A DNA stretch of 64,000 nt from CAVOOW01 sp963697675 (GCA_963697675.1 CAVOOW010000006.1:248001-312000), one strand, 5' to 3'; positions 17,355-26,831 are shown, numbered from the stretch's first letter. Notes: generated from the letters alone by a model not told the origin. Translations and numbers: made by a program.

Positions 17355-17940
17355 TGGTGGGCGCCGCGAGACCCGGACCCAGATCCTCGAGGCGGCGCGC
17401 ACGATGTTCGAAGAACTCGGCTACAACGGTGCCGGCCTCGAGGCCGTCGCGAAAATGGCCGGCGTCTCACGTCAGGCGATCTACCTCCACTTCCCGTCCA
17501 AGGCCGAGCTACTGACCGCGCTCCATCTGCACATCTTCGCCACGGACGTCGTCCCGGCCCTCGAGCGGCACTCGATCACAGACGCGATGACCGCGCTGGA
17601 TGCCCTCGACGCAACGATCGCCGTGGACGTCGAGGTCGCCTCCAAGGTATGGCGGATCCACGAGGCCCTCGCGACCGCCCGACGGCAACACCCGGAGGTC
17701 GAGGACACCCTGCGCCCGCGCGAGGAGGAGCGCTACGCCGGGCTGCTCGACCTCGGGCGCCGGCTCAAGCGAGAGGGAGCGCTGCCACCGAAGGTCCGCG
17801 TCGGCACGTTCGCGGACATGCTGTGGGGCCTCATCAACGTCGGCACCTACAGGAGCCTCGTCATCGAACGAGACTGGTCCCTCGACCAGTACCGGCGCTG
17901 GGTGCGCAACACGATCCGGCTCCATATCAGCGCCGACTGA
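17347..17940 (+). CDS. TetR-family repressor divergent from glycosyltransferase
   Basis: About 197 residues. The N-terminal helix-turn-helix is clear: RTQILEAARTMFEELGYNG, then VAKMAGVSRQAIYLHFPSKA. The C-terminal domain is helical and ends DQYRRWVRNTIRLHISAD. The start may be ATG 17347 or ATG 17335; both lie in the palindromic operator and neither has a Shine-Dalgarno sequence, so the message may be leaderless. It probably represses itself and the divergent glycosyltransferase and responds to the transferase's substrate. Confidence 0.88.
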   Translation: MSSGGRRETRTQILEAARTMFEELGYNGAGLEAVAKMAGVSRQAIYLHFPSKAELLTALHLHIFATDVVPALERHSITDAMTALDALDATIAVDVEVASKVWRIHEALATARRQHPEVEDTLRPREEERYAGLLDLGRRLKREGALPPKVRVGTFADMLWGLINVGTYRSLVIERDWSLDQYRRWVRNTIRLHISAD

Positions 17941-18001
17941 CCGCGAGCTGGTCCGTCTTCAACAAGGGTCGACCCGCCGGCAGCGCCGTGCAGGTTTTGT
18001 T

Positions 18002-19255
18002 CTAGGTGACGGTGACTGCGTCGGTCGCGAGGACATGGCTCGGTGCGGCCGCGATCGGCATGCCGGCGATGGCGGGGCCGGTGCAGATCTCGAGAACGGT
18101 GCCGTCGGCGAGCACGTGCACCGGTCCGGGACCGAGGGGTAGTTGAACGGCGCTGCCGGCCGAGGAGACGGTCAGGAGGCTGCCCGCCGCGGTTAACGTT
18201 GCCAGTGTCTGGCCCGAGGCGGAGCTGATCGACAACTGGTCGGCGGGCTTGTCGGGGTTGGGGGTCCAGTCGAGTCCGAGAACCACCCCTGCCAGATCTG
18301 AAAGGCTGGGGCGTATGCCGGGGTGTGGTTTCAGGGACACACTGCCGTCGACCAGCGAGATTCGGTAAGGGATGCTGATCGCTCCCATCCATCCTGCCGC
18401 GTGATCGCCTATTCCGCGGATCCAGAAGGTCAGCCCGGGTTGCCCATCGCTGTCGATGAAGGCGGAGGCGGCGTAGTGGTCGGTGTGTCCGAACGTGAGC
18501 CGGGTCCAGCGCTCCGCGTTGAACTTGCCATCCCGGTAGCTGCCGACAGCAGCAGCAACGTAGTGGCCCTCGCCGTCGGCCCAGACCGAGACGATGAGCA
18601 CGTGCCGGTCACCGAGGGCGATCAACTGCGGGCATTCCCAGACTTGGCCGGTCCAGATGGGCTGCTGCTCGCCGACGTGTCGCTGGGCCGCCACTCCGTC
18701 GAAGGTCCACTCGTTCAGGTCGACGGAGGAGAACGACAGGACGGCGGCAGTGCCATCGGCGTACCCGGCGCCCACGATCATCCGCCAGACCGACCGATCC
18801 CAAAACACGGTGGGGTCGCGGAACGCCCTCAGGTCATGCCCGGGCGGCGGCGTGACCACCACCGGGCCTTTGTCCCAACTGATCCAGGCGTCGTCGCGGG
18901 GCCGCGCGACCCGCACCGAAGCCAGATCTTGCTGAGGTTTGTCGGCGGAGGTGTAGAAGATGACGGCTGGTTGGTCTGTCGGGGTGCACAGGCTGCCCGA
19001 CCAGCACCCGAGGTCGCCGTCGCCGGGGGTGAGTGCCGGTGGGTGTTCGGTCCAGGAGGACAGGTCACCGCTCGTCGCGTGGCCCCAGCTGCAGTCTTCC
19101 CTCCAGCGGGTCGATCCTGGGACGTGTTGATAGAACAGGTGGTAGCGACCGGCGTGATAGGTGAGCCCGTGCGGGTCGTTGATCCAGCCGGACCGTGCCG
19201 TCAGGTGCACGGCCGGTCGTCCAAGCTTGTCGGGTGACGCATGGACTGCTGTCAT
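18002..19255 (-). CDS. GH32 beta-fructosidase (sucrose/fructan hydrolase)
   Basis: 417 residues from the ATG at 19255, which overlaps the upstream permease stop as ATGA. GH32 landmarks are complete: WINDPHG with the nucleophile Asp near the N-terminus, FRDPTVFW with the transition-state Asp, and WECPQLI with the acid/base Glu. A five-bladed catalytic domain is followed by a beta-sandwich-like C-terminal part (VLGLDWTPNPDKPADQLSIS). No signal peptide, so it acts in the cytoplasm on sugars brought in by the adjacent transporter, releasing fructose from sucrose or short fructans. It is the last gene of the operon. Confidence 0.93.
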   Translation of the reverse strand: MTAVHASPDKLGRPAVHLTARSGWINDPHGLTYHAGRYHLFYQHVPGSTRWREDCSWGHATSGDLSSWTEHPPALTPGDGDLGCWSGSLCTPTDQPAVIFYTSADKPQQDLASVRVARPRDDAWISWDKGPVVVTPPPGHDLRAFRDPTVFWDRSVWRMIVGAGYADGTAAVLSFSSVDLNEWTFDGVAAQRHVGEQQPIWTGQVWECPQLIALGDRHVLIVSVWADGEGHYVAAAVGSYRDGKFNAERWTRLTFGHTDHYAASAFIDSDGQPGLTFWIRGIGDHAAGWMGAISIPYRISLVDGSVSLKPHPGIRPSLSDLAGVVLGLDWTPNPDKPADQLSISSASGQTLATLTAAGSLLTVSSAGSAVQLPLGPGPVHVLADGTVLEICTGPAIAGMPIAAAPSHVLATDAVTVT

Positions 19256-20172
19256 CCCTTGACACCGCTGGAGGCGATGCTTCCGATGAACGCGCGTTGG
19301 AAGGACAGGAACAGGGCTAGGACCGGGATCGTGATCAGGGTGGCGTAGGCCATCATCGGTCCCCAGGCGACGTTGAGCTGGAAGAAGTAGGAGACGCCGA
19401 CCATGACCGGCCGCAGGTTCTCGGACTGGACCACCATCAGCGGCCAGAGGTACTGGTTCCACGCCGGGAGAAAGGTCAGGATCGCGACGGTGGCGGTGGC
19501 CGGCCCGGCGAGTGGCATGGCGATGTTGCGGTAGATGCGGAACCAGCTTGCGCCGTCGACGCGCGCTGCTTCGTCGAGCTCCTTGGGGATGCTCTGGAAG
19601 TAGGAGTAGTAGAGGTAGATGGAGAAGGCGTTGGCGATGAACGGGAAGATCTGCACGCGGTAGCTGTCCAGCCACCCGAATGACCAGACTGGGCTACCGT
19701 CCTGCATGACCAGCCAGGGCAGCTTGTTGACCCACCACACCAGGGGAAGGGCGAAGGTCTCGAAGGGTACGACGAGTGTTGCGATGATCGCCGCGAGCAC
19801 GATGGGGCGTCCTCGCCAGTGCATGCGTGCCAGCGCAAACGCGGCCATGCTGTTGACCAGCAGGCCCAGCGCGACGATGACTGCCGAGATGACCAGGGAG
19901 TTGGCCAGAAACCGCCACGCGGGGACGGTGTCGAAGACGTTGCTGTAGTTGTCCAGCGAGATGTGCCCGACGGGAAGGAACGCCTTGATGGAGGTCAGGT
20001 CGGAGAAGATCTGGTCGTCGGGTTTGAGGGAGGACACGAACATGAACACGACCGGGAAGGCGAAGAACAGCCCCAGTACGATCCGTGCCGCGTAGCCGCC
20101 GACCAGCGCGGAAGGGGACTTGGACTTGTTCTTGGGCTGGACCGCAGCGGGAGCCGAAACGATGGTCGTCAT
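19252..20172 (-). CDS. Carbohydrate ABC transporter permease (MalG-like)
   Basis: 306 residues with about six membrane helices (RIVLGLFFAFPVVFMFVSS, LVISAVIVALGLLVNSMAAF and others). The EAA loop that contacts the ATPase reads IPKELDEAARVDGASWFRIY. Start preceded by AAAGGA. It pairs with the upstream MalF-like gene, 6 bases away, and is coupled to the GH32 gene by ATGA. Confidence 0.93.
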   Translation of the reverse strand: MTTIVSAPAAVQPKNKSKSPSALVGGYAARIVLGLFFAFPVVFMFVSSLKPDDQIFSDLTSIKAFLPVGHISLDNYSNVFDTVPAWRFLANSLVISAVIVALGLLVNSMAAFALARMHWRGRPIVLAAIIATLVVPFETFALPLVWWVNKLPWLVMQDGSPVWSFGWLDSYRVQIFPFIANAFSIYLYYSYFQSIPKELDEAARVDGASWFRIYRNIAMPLAGPATATVAILTFLPAWNQYLWPLMVVQSENLRPVMVGVSYFFQLNVAWGPMMAYATLITIPVLALFLSFQRAFIGSIASSGVKG

Positions 20173-20178
20173 GATCGA

Positions 20179-21114
20179 TCAGTCCTTTTCTCGGGTGAGG
20201 TAGCGCTGGACGAGGGAGACGGTCAGCACGAGCACGAAGAACGCGAGTGAGATCGCCGATGCGTAGGCCGTCGCCTGCTGCTGATAGCCGACGCGGACCG
20301 CCTGGAAGACCACGGTGGAGGTGGCATCTCGGGGACCCCCGTTCGTCATCACGTTGATCTGCGCGAACAGGCTCAGTGCGGCGATCGTGATGGTGACGAG
20401 GATGAACGTGCGGGTGGCCCGCAGCCCGGGCCAGGTCACGTAGCGGAACTTCTCCCACCGGTTCGTCCCGTCCAGGTCGGCGGCTTCGTACAGCTCGGCC
20501 GAGATGGTCTGCAGCCCGGAGAGCCAGATGACCATGTGGAACCCGACGGCCTGCCAGATCGACATGAACATGATGGCCGGCATGGCCGTCGATTGGTTGT
20601 TCAGCCAGTCGGTGCCCTGGATGGTGTTGAACGACACGGTCTGCAGGACCTGGTTCACGAGCCCCTCGGGCTGGTACATGAAGCGCCACAGGATCGAGAC
20701 CACCACGATGGAGGTCACGACGGGGATGAAGTACAGCGTCCGGAAGATGTTGGTCCCCTTGTGCTGCGAGTTGACCAGCAGCGCGAGGACCAGGGCGAAG
20801 GCCGACTGCAGGGGGACGACCACGATCGCGAAGTAGAAGGTGTTTCGCAGAGACTTCCAGAACAGCGGGTCCTGGAAGAGCCGGCTGAAGTTGTCCAAGC
20901 CGATGAAACGCGTTGGCTCGGGTGAGACGAGTCGCGCGTTGGTGAACGCGAGGATGAAGCAGAGCAGCACGGGGACCAGGAAGAAGACCAGCAGCAGGAC
21001 GACTGCGGGGCTGACCATGAGCGCGCCGTTTCGCGCCTCGGCGCGTTTGGTCGGGAGTTCAGGCTTCGGGCTGACCTCGATGGCTGTGGGTTTGCTGCGT
21101 GTCTGGATGGCCAC
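20179..21114 (-). CDS. Carbohydrate ABC transporter permease (MalF-like)
   Basis: 311 residues, GTG start behind AAGGAG. Six or so membrane helices, with the EAA loop TISAELYEAADLDGTNRWEK. It should form the heterodimeric channel with the next gene product. Gap to the binding-protein gene is only 14 bases, so all are one operon. No ATPase gene is present in the unit, so a shared MsiK-type ATPase elsewhere is likely. Confidence 0.93.
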   Translation of the reverse strand: MAIQTRSKPTAIEVSPKPELPTKRAEARNGALMVSPAVVLLLVFFLVPVLLCFILAFTNARLVSPEPTRFIGLDNFSRLFQDPLFWKSLRNTFYFAIVVVPLQSAFALVLALLVNSQHKGTNIFRTLYFIPVVTSIVVVSILWRFMYQPEGLVNQVLQTVSFNTIQGTDWLNNQSTAMPAIMFMSIWQAVGFHMVIWLSGLQTISAELYEAADLDGTNRWEKFRYVTWPGLRATRTFILVTITIAALSLFAQINVMTNGGPRDATSTVVFQAVRVGYQQQATAYASAISLAFFVLVLTVSLVQRYLTREKD

Positions 21115-21128
21115 GGTGTCTCCTTGCG

Positions 21129-22421
21129 TCAGAAGCCGTAGTAGTTGTTGAACTTCATGTCCAGGTCGATGTCCTTGGCGGCCTGGTTCAAGGTCTTGGC
21201 GGGGTCGGCGCCGGCGACGATGTCCTGTGTGGCCTTGGCGAACGTCGTGGTGAGGTAGGGGTAGCCCGGTGTCGGAGGCCGCAGCAGCGCGTACTTCTTC
21301 GACTCATCCAGGAAGAAGCGCTTCGGCCCGCCCGGCTCCCAGCCGGGAGCGAGCTCGGCGGCTTGCTCGGTCGCGGGGATGACGTCCTGCTTCTTCGCGA
21401 ACTGCGCGAGGTACTTGGGTGCGAGTGAGAACTTGAGGTACTCCTGGGCCGCGCCCTTGGCCTTGCAACTGGAGCTGATGGCCCACTGCCACGACCCACC
21501 ACCGATCTTCGGTCCGGCACCCAGGTCGGGAGGTGGCAGCGCCACGCCATCGGCCCCCAGCTTCGACAGGTTCCCCGAGTTCCAGATGCCCGACCACACC
21601 ATGGCCGACTTGCCGTTGACGAAGTCGGCGAAGGCGTCCGTGCCTGACCGGGCAGGGCTGTATCCATCCTTGACCAGGCTCTGCAGCCAGCTCGCCCACT
21701 TGATCGCGGCGGCACCGTTGATCGCACCGTCTGAGGTCTTGTAGGTCTCGCGATCGGTCAGGTCCCCACCGAAACTCTGCAGGAACGGCGAGTAGGCATA
21801 GGTCCACCACTCGATGCCGCTGTCACCGGTGCCCAAGTCGAGCGCGTACGGGTACTTGCCGTCCGCCTTGATCTTCTGCAACGCGGTGTTGAACTCCGCC
21901 TCCGTCCACGGCTGATCCACGGTGGGGACCCGAACGCCCGCGTCCACCAGCGCGGACTTGTGCGCGAACAGGGCCAGGGCGGCGTCGTAGTAGCCGATCG
22001 AGTAGAGCTTGCCTTCGTAGAGACCCAGGGTGCTCTTCAGCTGCTTGTCGACCATGGCCTGCGGCAACGTAAGCGGAGCCAGATAGCCGGCGAAGGCCCA
22101 GTTGGGGACGTTGGGGGCGTCCGAGTCGAGGATGCAGGGCAGCTTTTTCGCCGTGGCCGCGGCCGCCACGGAGTCGTTGTACGAGGCTTGTGGGAACGCC
22201 TGGATCTTCACGGTGTACTTGCTCTGGCTGGCGTTGAAGTCCTTGACGATCTGTTGGACGACGCCGAGTTCCGCCGGGTTGCCCGCATTGTGCGTCCAGA
22301 GGGTCAACGTCCCGCCGCGTCCGTCGCCGGTCTCCGCCGTGCCGCAACCGGCAAGGAGTAGGGCCCCGGCGGTCGCCGCCAGCACCGTCGCCCGAGCTGC
22401 TGTGCCGAAGAGCCTGATCAT
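21129..22421 (-). CDS. Extracellular sugar-binding lipoprotein (SBP family 1)
   Basis: 430 residues from the ATG at 22421, chosen because AGGAGG precedes it and a lipoprotein signal follows, with lipobox LLLAGC near residue 24. The fold is SBP_bac_1: LTLWTHNAGNPAE, IVKDFNASQS, YYDAALALFAHKSALVDAG, PWTEAEFNTALQKIK, GKSAMVWSGIW. It delivers sugar to the two downstream permeases. First gene of the operon transcribed from the operator-bearing region before the LacI gene. Confidence 0.92.
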   Translation of the reverse strand: MIRLFGTAARATVLAATAGALLLAGCGTAETGDGRGGTLTLWTHNAGNPAELGVVQQIVKDFNASQSKYTVKIQAFPQASYNDSVAAAATAKKLPCILDSDAPNVPNWAFAGYLAPLTLPQAMVDKQLKSTLGLYEGKLYSIGYYDAALALFAHKSALVDAGVRVPTVDQPWTEAEFNTALQKIKADGKYPYALDLGTGDSGIEWWTYAYSPFLQSFGGDLTDRETYKTSDGAINGAAAIKWASWLQSLVKDGYSPARSGTDAFADFVNGKSAMVWSGIWNSGNLSKLGADGVALPPPDLGAGPKIGGGSWQWAISSSCKAKGAAQEYLKFSLAPKYLAQFAKKQDVIPATEQAAELAPGWEPGGPKRFFLDESKKYALLRPPTPGYPYLTTTFAKATQDIVAGADPAKTLNQAAKDIDLDMKFNNYYGF

Positions 22422-22483
22422 CGTGCGAGCCTCCTGCCTCGGCCGCCGGATGGGGCCACACCCCGAGTCGAGAAATAAAGGAT

Positions 22484-22520
22484 GAAGAAACGTTCCTTCA
22501 CCATGAAGTAACGTTTCTTC
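22484..22520. promoter_or_regulatory. Paired LacI-type operators in divergent promoter
   Basis: GAAGAAACGTT (22484-22494) and AACGTTTCTTC (22510-22520) are perfect 11-base inverted repeats. The bases between them are also nearly palindromic (CCTTCA/TGAAGT), giving a 37-bp palindrome with one mismatch. Each arm itself resembles the GAAACGTTTC half-palindromic operators bound by LacI-family dimers, so two dimers may bind side by side. On the minus strand a TTGACA at 22522-22527 lies immediately upstream, so binding would block the sugar operon promoter. Confidence 0.82.
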
Positions 22521-22575
22521 TCTGTCAAGACCTTGTATCCTGAATCTCAGCGATGGGGACCCGAGAGGGGACGAC

Positions 22576-23637
22576 TTGCCAGGGGACCGGTTCCGACGAC
22601 CGACGATCAAGGACGTGGCGCAGCTGGCCGACGTGTCGTCCACAACCGTTTCAGTCGTGCTCAACCACCAACGCGAGGGCATCCGCGTCCCCGAATCCAC
22701 CCGGGAGCGCGTCCACCGGGCAGCTGCCGAACTCGGTTACACCCCGAACGTCTTGGCGCGGAACCTGCGTACCAGAGCAAGCAGCACCATCGGCTTCCTG
22801 TCCGACGAGGTCACGACCACGCCGTTCGCGGTGTCCATGCTCGCCGCCGCCCAGGACGAGGCTGCCCGCCGCGGCTACCTCCTGCTAGTCGTCAACGTCG
22901 GACTGGACGACGCCGCCGACAAACAGCGTGACGCCCTCGACCTGCTTCACCAGCAACAGGTTTCCGGCATCGTCTACGCGTGCATGTTCCACCGTCATGT
23001 TGAACCACCCACCGGCCTGCCCGACAAGACCGTGTTCCTCAACGCCCAAGCCACAGACGGCGGATATCCATCGATCGTTCCCGACGACTATCAAGGGGCT
23101 CACGACCTGGTCACCGAGCTACTCGACCGCGGGCACCGACGCATCGGCTTCATCAACGACGAAGAGCATCCGGTGGCGGCGGACTATCGCCTCGACGGCT
23201 ATCGCGATGCGTTGTCCGAACGGGGCGTCCAGGGGGATCCGGCCCTCTACATCGAGGCCGGCCCCTTCGTGCAGGGCGGTCTGCAGATCGCCCGACTGCT
23301 CGACCTGCCGCCTCGTGAACGACCCACTGCTGTCTTCTGCTTCAACGACCGCGTGGCGATGGGCGCCTACCGGGTCGCACGCTACCGAGGCCTACAGATA
23401 CCCACCGACCTGTCCATCGTCGGGTTCGACGACCAGGAGTTCATCGCCTCCGAACTCGACCCCAGCCTGACCACCATGCGGCTCCCCCACCCAGAAATGG
23501 GCAAGTTAGCCATAGAGCTCCTGCTCGACCAACCAGCCCCAGCCCTCGACACCGCGATTAACGGCAGGTCCGTCCACCGGATTCCCTGCGAACTGATCCA
23601 CCGCGAGTCCGTCGCCTCGCCGCTGGCCGAACCCTGA
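22576..23637 (+). CDS. LacI-family repressor of the sugar operon
   Basis: 353 residues from a TTG start behind GAGAGGGGA. The N-terminal LacI HTH reads TIKDVAQLADVSSTTVSVVL, followed by the hinge ESTRERVHRAAAELGYTPN. The ligand-binding core shows TVFLNAQATDG, HRRIGFINDEEHP, AVFCFNDRVAMGAYR and LSIVGFDDQEFIA. It is divergent from the GH32/ABC operon and should bind the palindrome at 22484-22520, released by the incoming sugar. The TTG start suggests weak, autoregulated synthesis. Confidence 0.93.
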   Translation: MPGDRFRRPTIKDVAQLADVSSTTVSVVLNHQREGIRVPESTRERVHRAAAELGYTPNVLARNLRTRASSTIGFLSDEVTTTPFAVSMLAAAQDEAARRGYLLLVVNVGLDDAADKQRDALDLLHQQQVSGIVYACMFHRHVEPPTGLPDKTVFLNAQATDGGYPSIVPDDYQGAHDLVTELLDRGHRRIGFINDEEHPVAADYRLDGYRDALSERGVQGDPALYIEAGPFVQGGLQIARLLDLPPRERPTAVFCFNDRVAMGAYRVARYRGLQIPTDLSIVGFDDQEFIASELDPSLTTMRLPHPEMGKLAIELLLDQPAPALDTAINGRSVHRIPCELIHRESVASPLAEP

Positions 23638-24674
23638 CCCCTGCGCAAGACTCTAAAAGCGAACAATGAGCAGGCCGGGCAGCCGGATCGAGGACCTGAT
23701 CCACGGATTGAGCCCGATACTTTCGAAGCGAGGCCGACCGGTCCACTGGGCTAGAGGTTGTAGAGGCGCCCGTGGAGGCATCGGATCGAGGGTTTGTCAG
23801 CACCGCCATGATCGAGTTCGGCGCCGAGCCCGCCCATTGCTTCCGTGGCCGCGATGCGCAATGTCTGTTCCGATTTGGCGACGCACCCAAGCCGGCGATC
23901 GCCGATTGGGTCAAGTCTTCTAAGCACGCCATCGCCGCGCTACTCGTGTAACCCGGAGTTTGACGCCGGTAAATCACGGGTTAGGGCAGTTGTGGGGTGC
24001 CCTCGTCCCAAGACGACTGGCCCCAACCTCCGTGTTCCTGGTTCTGCCCGGGCAGAACGACCTTTGCTGGGGCGACGCCTCGCGACGCATAGGCGCAACC
24101 CGGAGCGCACGAACGGCACCTATCGAACACACTCATCGCGCCCAGTGGAGACCAACACAGCAGGTTAGCCAAGGCCGGCGCGTACGTGCCCGATCATTGC
24201 TGTTGCCGGACAATCAGCATCGCTCCTAGTGCTGTCCAGAGTCATTCGCGGCTACCAGACGCGGATGCTGCGGCGACCGGTCCGGGCCTTGTGCGCGCGA
24301 TAGTGGCCCGCCCAGCGAGCGTCCTTCCGGTGAGTGCCTGCAGCTGCGAATGGTCATACGCCGATACCAATCACAGTCGAGGCATCTGCGAATGGCCACA
24401 CGTTCGTGTTGCCCTCGGTCGCTGGGACTGATGCTCCCAGATGCGCTGGTCAGTGTCCTCGATCCACCCCGTCTGGAGGCGTCAGATGGGTCACCAGGCG
24501 GACCTCCACTGCGTCGTCGGCGACCCACGCGAATGGTCGGCGAGGACTTGGACTGGGAGGGGCACTCCCTTGAGGTCCTCCAGGACCTGCGGACCCCTGA
24601 AGAAACTGCAGCGGCTTGGCGTCGGGCATCCGACGACTGAGCGACCACGCCGCGGCAAATGAGGGCGTAGGCGG
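23638..24674. other. One-kilobase stretch without recognisable gene
   Basis: Open frames occur on both strands, but none has a family motif, coding-like third-position bias that I can defend, or a good ribosome-binding site. It may hold decayed genes. Nothing further is supportable. Confidence 0.4.
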
Positions 24675-25211
24675 CTATGTATCCGGCGCGACCGACGGTC
24701 CACCGACGTTGTATGGGTGGAGAAGGAACACGCCGATCGTTCGGCCACCAGCTCGCTTGGCGTATGAAGTCGCGCCGGGGTACACCTGAAGACCCACCTA
24801 CCAAGCCCGTTCGCGTGCGGCACCAGTGAGTTCCTCCGCGACCACGTGGCGCAGTTCGCCGTCGACCACGATCTGCACGCGAGGCTCTTGCCGCAGATTT
24901 AGGCACCACCCGGGATCCTGGACGCGCCCGAAATTACCCGCCGCAACCGCAGTGGCGTCACCGATGGGAATGGCCAGGACCAGGACGGTCCTCGGCGTCC
25001 CGGTCCGCGCGCCGGTCGTGGTCAGCATGACGACTGGCAACCCGGAAAGCGTCGAGGTCACCGTTCGATGCCCACCGGTTAGATGAAAGGCGACGCGGTC
25101 AACGCGGTGAAGGACGCGGGCGAACAGCCAGGCACCCAGGGAGCTCGCGGCGAACCACCGAACCCAGCGCTGAGCAGACTGGGCAGTCGCTTCGCCGAAC
25201 GACGGCTGCAT
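24675..25211 (-). pseudogene. Deazaflavin (F420)-dependent nitroreductase-family protein with in-frame amber codon
   Basis: The ATG at 25211 opens a frame reading GAWLFARVLHRVDRVAFHLT, VVMLTTTGARTGTPRT, VAAGNFGRVQDPGWCLNL and VVAEELTGAARERAW, the standard DDN/Rv3547-like split-barrel fold. A TAG at 24798-24800 stops it. With no change of frame the sequence then continues with the family's normal C-terminus, LQVYPGATSYAKRAGGRTIG and VFLL, to a second TAG at 24675. A single nonsense change (TAG, for example from TGG or CAG) therefore separates it from an intact protein of about 178 residues. Either a recent nonsense mutation or a base error. Readthrough is less likely. Confidence 0.78.
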
Positions 25212-25584
25212 TGACCCAGTGTGTGCCAAGAGGCATGTGTCATCAATCGTTTCGCGCCGCATCATCCTCGCGGTGAGACCCGAAGTCGGAAGGACGCCGA
25301 CTCGCGCACGTGCCCAGTCGGCGGCGGCCATGGACCGCGAACCCGAGCCACACGGGGCAAGGCGAACGAACCGACGACGATCGCCATGTTGGCAGCCGTC
25401 CTTGTCAGACAGGCAGATACGAGGGTTAGCGCAGATACCCCGGCCCGTCATCGCCCTTGGCGCATGGCTAGTCGTGCCGCGGTGAGCAATCGGTCTCATC
25501 GGTCTCATCACGTCCGCATTTCCCACGCGACGGTGCTTGGATGCTCAGACAGTGGCGATCCGGCACGGCGGAAGGGAGCACGAC
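25212..25584. other. Divergent intergenic region
   Basis: Lies between the deazaflavin-family gene and the DUF3237-like gene. No motif is evident except GGAAGGGAG just before 25585, the ribosome-binding site of the right-hand gene. The minus-strand frame upstream of 25211 stays open but is not family-like. Confidence 0.4.
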
Positions 25585-26019
25585 ATGCTGCTTGATCCTC
25601 TCTTCGATGTCAGTTGGCGTTATGACCTGATGCGCTCGGTAGAACCTTCTCCACAAGGCGATGGACGGCTCTATGGGCAGGGTGAAGCGACCTTCACCGG
25701 TCGGTTGACCGGCGAGGCGCAGTGGTCGAACAGCCCTCGGCTGCGCGGCGGGTACGCCTTTCCGGATGCTCGCGGTACGGTCGATGTCGAAGACGGCGGA
25801 TTCGTGTTGTTCACCGTTACTGGTATGTCGTCGCTCACCAACGGCCGCGGGGTTCACGTCATGACCTTCCAGACAGACAATGGCGCGCACAGCTGGCTGA
25901 ACGACGTCATCGCCATCGGCGAGGGCAGCATCGACCCCGATCGAGGTGTGCTGGCGATGCGGTACTACGCCTGCATCGTCGACTACCTGCCGAGCGTCGA
26001 GGCATCGTCCGATCAGTGA
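25585..26019 (+). CDS. DUF3237-like small beta-barrel protein
   Basis: 144 residues. ATG 25585 is chosen because GGAAGGGAG stands just upstream and the fold starts there. The pattern of strands, GRLYGQGEATFTGRLTGEAQ, then GTVDVEDGGFVLFTVTGMS, the FQTDNGAHSWLNDVIAIGEG block and AMRYYACIV, matches DUF3237 or related allene-oxide-cyclase-like barrels. Function unknown. A 33-residue open frame just downstream (26060-26161) ends in LVEYEPDVLQRYRVYDAH and could be a remnant of a second gene. Confidence 0.65.
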   Translation: MLLDPLFDVSWRYDLMRSVEPSPQGDGRLYGQGEATFTGRLTGEAQWSNSPRLRGGYAFPDARGTVDVEDGGFVLFTVTGMSSLTNGRGVHVMTFQTDNGAHSWLNDVIAIGEGSIDPDRGVLAMRYYACIVDYLPSVEASSDQ

Positions 26020-26059
26020 CGGGAGCGAGGACTCTCATCACAGGTATAGGACCTTCGCA

Positions 26060-26161
26060 ATGCGCGGCACCGGAGCGCCCCCGAGGCCAGTCGCGACCTA
26101 TGTCCTGGTGGAGTACGAGCCCGACGTATTGCAGCGCTACCGGGTCTATGACGCCCACTAG
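26060..26161 (+). CDS. Possible 33-residue peptide or gene remnant
   Basis: Short open frame reading ATYVLVEYEPDVLQRYRVYD before a TAG. The composition is more protein-like than the surrounding noise, but there is no clear ribosome-binding site. It might be a degraded C-terminus. Weak call. Confidence 0.25.
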   Translation: MRGTGAPPRPVATYVLVEYEPDVLQRYRVYDAH

Positions 26162-26303
26162 TGCCGGCCGCGCGCTCACTACCGCGGCTGTGCCCCCGAT
26201 CGAACCTTGACCGTTTCCGCGGCGTCCTTGACGATGTCAGCATCACCCGGCCCCGGTGACCTTCTTGACGACGTGAGCATCGTTCGCCCGGAAGGGGCAC
26301 GCC

Positions 26304-26831
26304 ATGAAGCAAACAACGGTCCGCGCGACCCTCGCCGCAGCAGTTCTGCTGCTCGGCTGCCTGATTGCCTGGGCTGCTCCGGCCTCAGCGGCGGAGCCTT
26401 GCGGTGGCCGGGCGCCCCACGCTGGTGGGCACCGAGGCTGACGACAGCTTGATCGGCACCGCCGGCGACGACGTGATCGCCGGCTGGTCGGCGACGATGT
26501 GATTCGAGGGCTTGCAGGCAACGACATCGTTTGCGGTGGCCCTGGGCACGACGTGCTGTATGGGCGGCCATGGCATCGACTACCTGCTCGGCGAAGCGGC
26601 CGACGATGTGATCCTGGCGGTGCGGGGGACGACGGCCTGACCGGTGGGGACGGTGACGACATCTCCTACGGAGGTCTGGACGGCGACTTCCTGAACGGGG
26701 ACGCCGGCAATAACATCCTCCATGACGGCCGTGGCCCCGACAGGATGTGGGCCAGCACCGGCACCGGTCGGGACAAGATGTCTGGCGGGGCCGGACCAGA
26801 CCAAATCCATGGACAGATCTCGGTGGTTTGA
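26304..26831 (+). pseudogene. Secreted RTX-type calcium-binding repeat protein, decayed
   Basis: ATG 26304 encodes a good signal peptide (VLLLGCLIAWAAPASAA) and then runs into a stop. In neighbouring frames hemolysin-type nonapeptide repeats appear: GTEADDSLIGTAGDDVIAG near 26430-26490, then GLAGNDIVCGGPGHDVLYG, GGAGDDGLTGGDGDD and GGLDGDFLNGDAGNN down to 26831. At least three frame changes are needed to read it through. The parent would be a secreted calcium-binding repeat protein of about 170 residues. Confidence 0.7.

Noticed and set aside
24226..24909. 227-residue minus-strand frame in the 23.6-24.7 kb gap
   Set aside because: Arg/Ser-rich, overlaps the real deazaflavin-family reading frame, no ribosome-binding site or motif.
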